The notes beneath the pieces were generated by a model. The model was not told the DNA's origin, did no database searches, and saw nothing but the letters and a program-made list of their open reading frames with translations. From contig CAUYUJ010000869.1 of NCBI GenBank assembly GCA_963575745.1, forward strand, positions 137,501 through 201,500: a stretch of 64,000 nt of DNA, given 5' to 3'. Positions within the stretch are counted from its first letter, which is position 1, and each line of letters starts with the position of its first letter. The position numbers and the translations under genes were made by a program. Below, one piece after another: positions 1 through 8,341 of this stretch. This stretch comes from Prorocentrum cordatum. Taxonomy: Eukaryota > Sar > Dinophyceae > Prorocentrales > Prorocentraceae.

Positions 1-976
1 TACTGAGTTGCGAAGGCGAGAAACCCTCAGCCAGCTTGAGAACACGCCCCCACCACTTGGTCGCTGGAGCCCTCCATTGATCCTGCAGCGATGCTCCAGG
101 TCCCACCTGAAAGCCGAGGTACTTGGCAGAAGAGGCGATAGTGAAGTTCCTCCACGGGGTGTGGATGCTTTCGAGGATGTTCTGAATGCCTACGATCAGG
201 CTGGGCGTCGGCAGAGACCAGGTGGGAACGATGACGCACTTCTTTGGTTGGAGCTGTAATCCAGGGAGATTTTCTGCAGCGAGTAGATGAGGTAGAAGAC
301 GTTGAAGATCACGAAGACGGCGTAGTATGATACCAAGATCATCAGCACATGCACTGATAAGTCCACGACGAAGTTGGTGGAGTTCTACCGAGATGCCACG
401 GATGAACGGGTCGAAGACCAGCGCCCATGTGGTTCCACCGAGTGGGCATCATTGAGCCACTCCAGACTCGGCAATGAGAAGGGGGCGCCGAACACCACCA
501 ATAGTGAGGAAGCACAGCGGGCTCGTGTAGCAGCACATCAAGATCTTGGCGAAGTTTCCCTGGGTGCCCCACCGCGCCAGTACTGCCCATAGCCATTGTC
601 GGATCAGCGAGGGGAAGGCGGCCGCGATGTCCATGGACGCGAAGATGGGCATCAGAGCGCCCGCATTGGGGTCCGTGCTGGAGCGCCTCGCTTGCATGTC
701 AACCTGCGCGACATTGTGCAGGAATTGGCGGCCTCGAACAAATCCCTTCTGCTCCTCTGACGTGTCCTTCGCGAGGTGCGGGAGAGTGATGTTGGCTGCT
801 GAAGCGATGAGTTTCACGTCCGTGTTTTTCATGCTGAGGGGCCGTAACGTGCTCGGCGTTCGCGTGCACTCGCAGTTCCCCAGCGGCTCGTCTCCCTTGG
901 GCAGCATGGCCGTCAGCGCGTGGTTCAGGTCGTGCGGTGCCCCGTAGTCTGTCATGTGGGAGACGAGGCTGGCCAA
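1..976 (-). pseudogene. LINE reverse transcriptase, broken
   Basis: The translation shows the fingers/palm order of LINE reverse transcriptases: NTDVKLIA, then QKGFVRGR, the first catalytic aspartate in ASMDIAAAFPS, the GVAQ-CPLGG turn motif, and the second catalytic site as CADD at 338-349, a variant of the usual YADD or FADD. In the turn motif the expected glycine codon is a TGA stop (449-451), a single nonsense change that splits the domain. After CADD the frame runs on to the window edge and includes a KYLGFQVG-like segment typical of the RT connection. Identification as LINE RT is strong; activity is excluded by the breaks. Confidence 0.82.
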
Positions 977-1066
977 GATGGGAAGAGCTCCAGGCGATCG
1001 AAGCCAAGCACGGTAGGGTAGCCCGTCTGGTCCAGGCGCGGAATCGCCAGCTTGTTTAGCAACTTG

Positions 1067-1813
1067 TCACAGCTCTTCTTCACCTGGTACAGCATATTCT
1101 AGTGCGGGACGCTGAGGAAAGACACGGTCGAGGCACTCTTGAACGTCTTGGTCTGAGGTCGTGCGGGCGGCAAAGATCGGGCTCCAATGGCTCGTGATGG
1201 CCGTGTGCATCTGGCTCGGCTCGTAAACCGTGCCCCCCGTCGTGATTTTGATGCCAGCTAGGAGGAGGCGTCTCGAGAAGGGCCGCCATAGTTCACCTTT
1301 ACCAGCATGCAGACGGGCACGATGTCGCCATTGGTCTCCAAGCTGTACATTCTGTTTCGCGTAGTCATCTTGGGCTTTGGCAGCAGCGCGGACACGCCGT
1401 TCTTCAGCAAGTGAGGAATGTGTGTCGAGGGTCTCGTTGGTGTAGTCGATCGGTTGGTTGAGCTTGACGCTGCCACCGTCAATCTGGAGGTACTTGCGGC
1501 CGATCTCGGTGTTATCGATGGGCGTGGAGGCAAGGTCTTTGCTCTGGTTCCAGACAGCGCGGGCGATGCTCCTCAGGGTCATGCCGCGGATCTCCTTGCT
1601 GACGTCCGAGTTCTGCGAGTCGAGTTCGGCCGTGGGAATCTTCGTGAGCGTGTTCCTGGTCAGGCGGGCGGCCTCGTGCATCAACGATTTCTGGTGTCGC
1701 CATTGATGAACTGGATCATAATGAGATATATCATGTCGAGCGGATAGTTTCGCATAGTGATGAGCGTAATGTGGAGAATCAAACAGAAAAACCAGAACAG
1801 GTTGATCTTGCAC
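1067..1813 (-). pseudogene. LINE linker between endonuclease and reverse transcriptase
   Basis: A 248-codon open frame lies between the endonuclease and RT pieces of the same broken LINE. It contains HQWRHQKSLMHEAARLTRN and a later stretch WSPIFAARTTSDQDVQECLD. The second is the usual position of the short helical region that precedes the RT fingers in AP-endonuclease LINEs (the residues around W-x-P-I-F are commonly followed by the RT). No catalytic function is expected. A frame break separates it from the RT around 976-1067 and from the endonuclease around 1800. Confidence 0.55.
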
Positions 1814-2634
1814 GGGTTTGCTGTGAGCAGGGCGAACGGAGTTTCATAATCTTGTGGTCGCTAATCATGCCAGTTGGGTTTTCGAGCGGAGAATCAATCA
1901 CCAGCCTTGAGTTCAATGTCCATGAAGGGGATGTCGTGCGAGGCCAGGGAGACGAAGCAGCGGTCGATGGTGCTCTCCGTGTGGTTGGCAACCGCGCGGT
2001 GCGTGGTGGCCATCGCGGTTATCTCGAGCATGCCCTTGAAGAGGTTATTCCAGAAGAGCGGCTGGCACTGGTACCTGTTCGCCTCGACCGCGGTGGAGTC
2101 GATCGGAGACGATAAACTCCTCGGTGGATGCGCCGAGATATTGAAGTCGCCGAGCATGATGAATGTCCTCCTGTGTGGATCAGCTGCCGCGCGATCACGT
2201 TGTAGCTGCCAGTGTTCACGAATAGCAGCTCGATCACTCGGCGACAGGTCGTAGTTGTGAATGTTGAAGATCACAGTCTCATATTGACGCGACGAATCCC
2301 GTATGCTGAGCGAAGCAGCTCTTCCAGGAACGACTTCAGCAAAAATATGCCGAGGGCATTCGTCGGGTGGGCGGCTCTGCTCGACCTGGTCGCACGGCAC
2401 GAGAAAGCCAATGCCGCCCGCCGTCGTGTAGTTCGGGATGCTGGAGCGATAGGCTCGATATCGATGAAGAGTCGAGCGCGCCAGCATGTCCATGTCGAAG
2501 CTCGAGCCGCGTGTCTCTTGCAGCGCAATCAGAGCTCGCTGTCGCATGAGAGGTAGCAGAAGAGATCGTTTAGCAGCACGCCGTTGGTCAGAGGATCCAT
2601 GAAGAGCCTGAGTATTCCAGTAGGCGATCTGCAT
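1779..2634 (-). pseudogene. LINE AP-endonuclease (EEP) domain, frameshifted at its end
   Basis: The domain starts at a methionine codon at 2632-2634 (MQIAYWNTQAL). It shows the expected metal-binding and catalytic signature residues of the endonuclease/exonuclease/phosphatase fold: Asn in YWNTQ (residue 7), Glu in ALQETRG (residue 40), GDFN in MLGDFNISAHP, and the terminal SDH motif. The main frame ends at 1894; SDH is found only in the next frame (1779-1991), so one frameshift lies just before the last catalytic motif. In LINEs this enzyme nicks the target DNA to prime reverse transcription. Confidence 0.82.
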
Positions 2635-2677
2635 GCCGTGGTCCGTCTGCTTGCGTAACCACGGCGCCCAGCGTGGG

Positions 2678-3668
2678 CTAAAGCCACTGCGCCGCCGAGA
2701 GTGCATCAGAGAAGCTGTTCTCGAAGGCCGTGCGGATGTTCTTCTGGTGGTCGTCATCAATGCCGGCGCGGACCGCGGCAGTCGTCCATCTGATTGTGGT
2801 GGGCTCCTCTGGGGCACTGCCGACGTGGGTCTGTACCAAGACCTCGCTGTTGCTGGTGACGCAGCCCTGTCCGCGGCGAAGCCGAAGAGGAAGTTGCGCG
2901 AAGCGCTCCGTGATGAGGGCGCCGAGGCGCTTGAGGTGCACTTCGCGTCGAACCGCCCGAGGGCTCTTATCAGCGGAGACGTAGAGTTGTACCGCAGGGC
3001 CTCCATCTCTGGCGAGCTCGAAGGCGCGCCAATCCCGCCCTTGTCGGGGCGCTTCGCGAAGACGGCGTGCTCCGGGTTCTGCCGCCACCGTGCCGCCCGC
3101 GACGGTGAAGCTGCGCTTCTTGTCCAGCCCCGCGCTGTTGAAGGAGATCTGCTCGAGCGCGACGCTGGCGTCGCGGAGCCAGGCGGCGAGTGCAGTTTTG
3201 AGCTCCTCCGTGCTGAAAGCGGTGGCGGCCCCACACCAGAATGCACATGGATCTGCTTGCCTGTCGAAGGCCGCGTTCGTGATGTCCAGGCATGGATTGC
3301 GAGCCTCTGCCTCGCCAACGATCCGCTGAAGTTTTGCCACGTATTCACGAAACTCTCGGGCAGCGGTCTCTGTCATCTCAACGCGACACTTTGTACTCTG
3401 TAGTTCTCTCTCGGTCCGCTCGTTCTTGGCATGGAGGTCGGCCGTGATGGATGCGGCGGTGGCCATGAATTGCGTTGGCTGTCTCCTCGAACTCAGCAGC
3501 AGCAACCTTGACCTGAGCGGGCAGCGTCTCCTCCAATTGGTGTCGAAGGTGAGCAGGAAGTTCCTGCAACTGGGTCTTCTGGGCGGAGTGGAACCATGGA
3601 TCCTGAGGCTGCGCAGCGACTCCTTCCGCTCGTTTTCCACTGGTTGGCTGAGACTCGCTCGGTGGCAT
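2678..3668 (-). pseudogene. LINE N-terminal region (coiled coil and unassigned domain)
   Basis: This part precedes the endonuclease. It begins in one frame (3378-3668) and continues in another (2678 to about 3470). It contains a Glu/Lys/Arg-rich heptad-like stretch (NERTERELQSTKCRVEMTET) that should form a coiled coil. A globular segment follows, with FSTEELKTALAAWL and ADKSPRAVRREVHLKRLG. The latter resembles the nucleic-acid-binding N-terminal region of dinoflagellate LINEs, but I cannot assign a named domain. A further frameshift near 2690 separates it from the endonuclease. The true start codon is not determined. Confidence 0.5.
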
Positions 3669-3670
3669 GG

Positions 3671-4379
3671 CACTCGCTCTTCGGCAAGAGGCACGTCACT
3701 CAAGAATATGAAGGCCGCTGCCACGAGAGCAACCGCAAAGAAATATGGATATGTGAGCGGCCTGCACGCTCGCGATTGGATCAGGCGAAATCTCTTGGAA
3801 GCTGGCCGCGAACAAGCGGCGTCCATTTTTTGGCGTGGCCAACTGAAGATCTTGAGCCAAAATTGCAACGGGGGAGGCGAAGGAGGAGGAGGGGGGGGAG
3901 GAGGAGGACGACGACAGTTGGGGAGGAGGAAACATGGATCCAGGGATAGAAACTGGATCCCGGCAGGGGGTTTGGAATTCTCGGGCCACGCGCAACAACA
4001 ACACGCAATCATCGTCGGATGTCTGGGCAGCTCGCCCACGCCAGAAAATTCGCCTCCGGTGCTCTCGAGGAAAGCAGACAAGGAAGAGATGGGGGAGGGT
4101 GCTAGAGAGCCAAAATGCAAGGCAGTGCTGTCATCCCTGCAACCGTCACGACCTCGCCCGGCCTTCTGAACATGATCCCTGCGCAACTACTTCACCGAAT
4201 TTGGAGGGTGAGGACAGGAGACTGCAACAGGGGGTCTTCAATGTGGGCTGAAATGCCCATGTATGCTCAATGTATTGCTCATGTATGCGATCGGGAATGA
4301 CTGGCATCCAATAACCCCATGCCCCCGATAATAAACCCTAAGGGGTAACAAAGTTCGGGGTTATCGGGGCATAACAAAA
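3671..4379. other. No gene recognised; purine tract
   Basis: No conserved coding sequence was recognised here. A G/A-rich run (GGAGGAGG-type) occupies about 3870-3925. Frames that look open are overlapping low-complexity translations of it. Confidence 0.5.
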
Positions 4380-4672
4380 GTTGCCCGCCAGAGCCAGCAT
4401 AAAGAGATATCAAGCTGCCAGAGAGAGAAGGAAATCCAAAGAACATGCATATATATAAGGAAAAGAAGAAGAGCAGGGGGAGCAGGAGGAGGAGAGAGGA
4501 GCGGAGAAGGAAGAAGCGAAAATCCAAAGTTCAAAACTTATTAGATTTAACTTGTAAGCGCTTAATGGAAATTAAGGATTCCACCTTCTCGCTCTGCCTA
4601 GTTCCCCCAGGGTAATCAACCACAGCGATAAACAAGTTCAGGGGGCAGGGAGACAAGAATAAAAAGAAGTAA

Positions 4673-4707
<35 letters not shown>

Positions 4708-5085
4708 CGTATAAAGACAGACGAAAAGAAAGAGCAGAAGGATGAGAAGGAGGGAGAGCAGGGGAAGCGGAGGAAGAGGAAGAAGCAAAAATCCAAAGTT
4801 CCAAACTTATTATATTTATTTTGTAAACGCTTAATGAACATTAAAATTTGCATGTGCTTAGTTTTCCAAAGATAAGCAACCCCAGCGATAAACGAGTTCA
4901 GGGGGGCAGGGGGACAAGAAGAAAAAGAAATAGAAAGAGAGAGATAAAGAAATAAGAAAAGAAAGATGATAATGATGAGAAGGAGGAAGAGCACGAGAAG
5001 CATGAGAAGGAAGTAACCTCGATGGCGAACTTTCCCAGTGATAATGAAGTTCGGCCTCCGCGCCCCCGCGCCCCCGACCAAACTC
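4380..5085. repeat. About 2.5 tandem units of ~270 bp, purine-rich, with (GA)n
   Basis: The segment at about 4517-4700 recurs at about 4788-4945. Both begin AAAATCCAAAGTTC, contain CTTATTA then CGCTTAATG, and run through CAGCGATAAAC and AGTTCAGGGGG-CAGGG into an AGAGAG tract. A partial earlier unit (GA-rich end only) lies at 4440-4516. The offset is about 270 bp. A pure (GA)n run is at 4680-4706. No coding capacity is inferred. Confidence 0.75.
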
Positions 5086-5154
5086 TTATTGGTCGACGAT
5101 AAAAAACTCTAACGACTTGAGGGGGGGGCATTATTATCGTGGGCATGGGGTTAG

Positions 5155-5466
5155 TCTTTTCTCTTGGAATCGGGGTAGGATGCCAAAGGAATTAAGGTCT
5201 CGTGAACAATGCGCTCAGTGGTGGAGGGTCTGGGACGAGGCATCGATGAAACAATATATCATCAGCATGGCAAATGCTACCAAGTATGGGAAGGGAGGAG
5301 GCCGGCCAGAGACGGGCGACGACACGAGCCGCCCGCCCGCCCCCGGCGCGCTCCTCTTCGCACTTGATAAGCGAACAGCTTCAGCGCGCAAGTAATGTCG
5401 ACGATGTACAAGGCAGGCGGCAGCAGAGGCACATAATGATGAGGCGGAGAGCAGCATATTTACTCC
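5155..5466 (-). repeat. Element 1 3' LTR
   Basis: This 312-bp sequence is repeated in direct orientation at 29237-29548, and a diverged relative lies at 49659-50000. Similarity stops abruptly on both sides. The terminal bases are not the canonical TG...CA, so the exact ends may be off by a few bases. Confidence 0.85.
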
Positions 5467-5478
5467 CCCCGCGGCGGG
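5463..5478 (-). promoter_or_regulatory. Element 1 polypurine tract
   Basis: On the minus strand a G-rich run CCCGCCGCGGGGGGAG sits immediately upstream of the 3' LTR, the place where plus-strand DNA synthesis is primed in LTR retroelements. The same 22-base stretch (TATTTACTCC followed by CCCCGCGGCGGG on the plus strand) is present at element 2 (49991-50012). Position and conservation support the call; the primer itself is inferred. Confidence 0.6.
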
Positions 5479-5525
5479 TTACGTAAAGCAACTCCAGCCG
5501 CAGCCCGCCCGGCCTGTATATATTT

Positions 5526-5590
5526 ACAACCACTGGAGCGAACCCCACGAGCATTTTACCGCTCAACGGTGGTTGCCAGGGGGCTAAAGG
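5526..5590 (-). other. Conserved noncoding block upstream of the purine tract
   Basis: About 62 bases including ACAACCACTGGAGC and CTCAACGGTGGTTGCCAGGG are nearly the same as 50060-50121 of element 2, although the flanking sequence between the block and the LTR is diverged. It lies between the last coding block and the purine tract, so it is probably part of the 3' untranslated region. Its role is unknown. Confidence 0.6.
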
Positions 5591-5702
5591 CAGAAGAAAC
5601 CCGACGTGTCCCACCAATGATAAAATTGGGCCTCTCTCGTCGAAACGACTGGGTCGTTCGACTCGCGCCGAATCGACTGGGTCGTTCGACTTCCCTCCTC
5701 AC

Positions 5703-6524
5703 TCACTTCTTGCGCCAGGGGGACTGCGAGCGCGATGATCGAGCCGGAGGCCTCGAAGTTGAAGATGAAGAGCCTCCCCTCTGCCAGGCTGGCAGATGAG
5801 GCACAAAAGACTTGCCTCCTTTTCCAGGGCCAGCATATGGAGCAGGCCGAATGTGCTTGGACTTGTCCTTGTTCTTGTTGCATCCCTTGCCCTGGTCTCT
5901 CTGAAACCAGTGGTTGTACTCATTCTGGGACGCAAAGTGCCATGCACGACTTGCGGATTCCCTGCGCGCCTGCCAATGCACTTGGCCACGGTGCACCCAG
6001 AGGCCCACCACCTCACCGTACTCGGAGTTCTGCGGGTAGTGGCGCATGGGGCCCCAGGCGCCATCGCCACGGCCAGCAGCCATGGCTCCGCCGCGCCCGT
6101 GCGCCGTCATTGGCTGATCCCGCGCGCCCCCGTCTGGGGAACGCCTCGAAAGTTCATCGCCCGCCGATGCGGTTTGACCGCTGGCGGAGTGTGGAGACTC
6201 TATGGCATCATCACTGGCCCGAACGTCTTGGGCGCTGGGCGGTCTAGGCGGGACAGGTGGAGCCGGGCGGCCAGCAGGGCTTGGTCCTGCTGGCGCTGTA
6301 GAAGCCACCCCCGGAACGGCTGGGCCGTCGGAGGGGTCGTCTGCGGCTCTCTCCTCACGAAGACGTGTCTCGTGCTGTAACTTTGCATCCCTCGCAATAC
6401 CCGTCGCGGCAGTCGTCACGTAGGGACCGTAGCGTCCATTGGCAGTGCGAAGGGGGCCTATGTCACAGTCCTGTTCTGGGTTAGACTCCAAGAACGGGCA
6501 CAGGAAAACGACGGCGTCTTGCAT
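5703..6524 (-). CDS. Element 1 block H: terminal post-pol segment (273 codons)
   Basis: This is the last coding block before the 3' LTR. Upstream, homology to element 2 continues in another frame through 6458-6739 (DNRIRSAVHADDLVEEWSRD versus the element 2 DCRIRAAVETDDIIETWARK), so it is a continuation of block G across a frameshift near 6530. The shared part includes GPLRTANGRYGPYVTTAA (element 2: GPFRTAGGLYGVAAATAA). A Pro/Ala-rich linker follows, then a Trp-rich segment (GLWVHRGQVHWQARRE; element 2 GYHLHRDRITWLNDDD) and a Ser/Arg-rich basic tail. No known domain is recognised; the basic tail suggests nucleic-acid binding. Confidence 0.6.
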   Translation of the reverse strand: MQDAVVFLCPFLESNPEQDCDIGPLRTANGRYGPYVTTAATGIARDAKLQHETRLREERAADDPSDGPAVPGVASTAPAGPSPAGRPAPPVPPRPPSAQDVRASDDAIESPHSASGQTASAGDELSRRSPDGGARDQPMTAHGRGGAMAAGRGDGAWGPMRHYPQNSEYGEVVGLWVHRGQVHWQARRESASRAWHFASQNEYNHWFQRDQGKGCNKNKDKSKHIRPAPYAGPGKGGKSFVPHLPAWQRGGSSSSTSRPPARSSRSQSPWRKK

Positions 6525-7419
6525 GCTCCGCCGTGGCGACGGAGCTCGGCACGACGCTCAGTGCAAAGGTCGCGAGACCACTCTTCAACGAGGTCATCTG
6601 CGTGGACAGCCGAACGAATACGGTTGTCCAGCGCATATGCGTCGGTGCGGCGCTGTTCAACGTCGACTCCGTCGCATCGCTCTCGGCAGTAGATGTCAGG
6701 CGTGGGATAGGCGATGCAATATCCTTCGGCGAGAAACAATTGATAATCTTGCGGACAATCACAAATACACGCATGACTCGAAGGTCCAGGTTGAGCTCTT
6801 CAACGGGAGTCCTCCAACTCTGCTTAAGGGCCTCTCTCGCCGCTGTAGGAACCACATGTTCCAGCTCTCCCGTCAGGCACGACAAGCGCTGCCTGTCGGC
6901 CGCACCCTTTCCCGGGTGATGGCACATGTGCCCCATAACATACTGCGCCGCGACGCCGATGGAGTCCTGCGTCGTCGTTGCGACGCGCAGTGTGCCATCC
7001 TCACGTCGAGTGGTCACCTGTCCGTCGGGCGGATCTAAGGTGATCCCCCCTTTCAGCCACCGCTGGGTCTGGGGCCCGCAGACAGCATTAAAATCAAGGG
7101 GAATTGGAGCAGGCCTCTCGTCTCCTGTCGTCTCGGCTTGGCCGGCGACAAGTGTCACAGCACTGAGAGGATGCTTGGCGCAAATCTTGTTGCGCCTGGA
7201 TACTGACTTGGATGAGCGAGCAGAGCGAGCAGTGAGCTGCTGCGCCCAAGCAACAGGCGGACGTCCACGAGGGCTGGACCCTGCGGCGTCCGCGCCAGCA
7301 TCCTGCGCATCGGGCATCCAGGCCGCTACTCCAGAAAGTGCATTGTACACCGTCTGGAGAGTCGGCACAAAAAGTTCCTGTCCTTTCCTGGGCGCTTTCC
7401 CATTCTGCCCAGCCTCCAC
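6481..7419 (-). CDS. Element 1 block G: unassigned conserved post-pol segment (312 codons)
   Basis: The frame is continuous with block F by homology: ELFVPTLQTV here matches NLCVPTLATV in element 2, where the protein is unbroken, so a frameshift near 7385 separates F and G in this copy. Conserved features are RSSKSVSRR, DLRVMRVFVIVRKIINCF (element 2: GLRPVRIFEIIREIICYF) and a Gly-rich turn before it. No catalytic motif or known fold is recognised. The reading frame overlaps block H near 6481-6524 only because of another frame break. Confidence 0.6.
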   Translation of the reverse strand: MEAGQNGKAPRKGQELFVPTLQTVYNALSGVAAWMPDAQDAGADAAGSSPRGRPPVAWAQQLTARSARSSKSVSRRNKICAKHPLSAVTLVAGQAETTGDERPAPIPLDFNAVCGPQTQRWLKGGITLDPPDGQVTTRREDGTLRVATTTQDSIGVAAQYVMGHMCHHPGKGAADRQRLSCLTGELEHVVPTAAREALKQSWRTPVEELNLDLRVMRVFVIVRKIINCFSPKDIASPIPRLTSTAESDATESTLNSAAPTHMRWTTVFVRLSTQMTSLKSGLATFALSVVPSSVATAEHARRRRFPVPVLGV

Positions 7420-8341
7420 GAGGGCATGTGCTCATTTCGTCTTCGTCTGGCCAGTCAAAAGCAGCCAGAGGAGGGCATGAAAATGGGCGCGCGTACTGAT
7501 CGATGTCTGTGGCCCAAATCAGGGGCCACCACTCTGCGATCGTTGGCTCGTTGGCCTGTGCTCTCTGTACCAGAAACTCCAGCCACTTTACGAACCTCCT
7601 CTTGAGAGGTTCAAGGTACTGGAAGAAAGGTCCGCGGCGCGCCGGCGGCTGGGCCGCGGCGCTGTCAGGGGCCCAGGCAGGAACACTACCAGGGCGGCTG
7701 TTGCCAAAGGTTTGACCTGCAGCAGCCATCACGGCGCATGAACCGTTCGCCCACTCACGCTCCATCTTCAAGCTGGCATTGATGTTCGCCATGACATCCG
7801 CCGACGCTTTTCCCTGCCGCTGTCGTCTCGCAGAAATGTACTGATCTTGGCGGTAGGGCAAAGTGTCAGAATCATTAACGGTCAGCTCGAAGCCATTATA
7901 CCACTGCGTGTTTTCAATGGCTTGCGACTTATATGACTGGGGCCAATAATTGTGCGCAACCATGTGTTTGTACTTCACTGCGTGTGTGCAAAAGGGACAA
8001 CGGCCGAAGCCAGCACGGACCCAATGCAGTTGAGGGCACAGGAACCGACCGTCATCCGTCCAGGGGACGGACCCGAGGAACTCAGCTGCCCTTTCAGGCC
8101 AGTCCTTGAATTCTGGTCGCAGCGTCACCATCTCGTCGGTACGAATGCAAGCTAGCATGGGATTGATGTCGAAAACACCTCGTATGAGATCCACTCTTGA
8201 CTCAAGACAAGGACCCAAGAGGTCAATGGTTCGTTCGACCCTAACCAATATATTACCGTTGCAAGCTGGACAACTTTGTCGATGTCGGTGAATCTTGGCA
8301 CCTGACGGGACGCCAGGGTCCCGTCGCGGCAATCCCGGCAC
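7094..8341 (-). CDS. Element 1 block F: Cys/His cluster protein segment (415 codons)
   Basis: The frame contains GRFLCPQLHWVRAGFGRCPF, then C, and YKHMVAHNYW, giving a C-x14-C-x2-C-x10-H spacing that could bind zinc. Element 2 preserves it as GRFLCCRYHWARTVCANCPV followed by C and YRVSHDY. Next comes an Arg/Ala-rich helix and a conserved stretch FFQYLEPLKRRFVKWLEF (element 2 FFEYLRPLVKRFISWLEY). The start of this frame overlaps the end of block E (8152-8341) because of a frameshift; in element 2 the two are in one frame. Function is unknown; zinc binding is inference. Confidence 0.6.
   Translation of the reverse strand: MPGLPRRDPGVPSGAKIHRHRQSCPACNGNILVRVERTIDLLGPCLESRVDLIRGVFDINPMLACIRTDEMVTLRPEFKDWPERAAEFLGSVPWTDDGRFLCPQLHWVRAGFGRCPFCTHAVKYKHMVAHNYWPQSYKSQAIENTQWYNGFELTVNDSDTLPYRQDQYISARRQRQGKASADVMANINASLKMEREWANGSCAVMAAAGQTFGNSRPGSVPAWAPDSAAAQPPARRGPFFQYLEPLKRRFVKWLEFLVQRAQANEPTIAEWWPLIWATDIDQYARPFSCPPLAAFDWPDEDEMSTCPRGGWAEWESAQERTGTFCADSPDGVQCTFWSSGLDARCAGCWRGRRRVQPSWTSACCLGAAAHCSLCSLIQVSIQAQQDLRQASSQCCDTCRRPSRDDRRREACSNSP

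Larger units (their letters stand above)
1..3670 (-). mobile_element. Degenerate LINE (non-LTR retrotransposon), 3' part cut by window edge
   Basis: Read on the minus strand, the region gives in order a coiled-coil-rich N-terminal part, an apurinic-type endonuclease (EEP) domain and a reverse transcriptase, which is the order of an AP-endonuclease LINE. The pieces lie in different frames (breaks near 3470, 2690, 1890, 1800 and 1000) with an extra in-frame stop at 449-451, so this copy is a pseudogene. The 3' end of the element lies beyond base 1. The 5' limit near 3670 is only the last point where plausible coding sequence is seen; no target-site duplication or tail was identified. Confidence 0.8.

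Noticed and set aside
3426-4169. 247-codon plus-strand open frame
   Set aside because: Antisense to the LINE N-terminal region and through a purine tract; no independent support.
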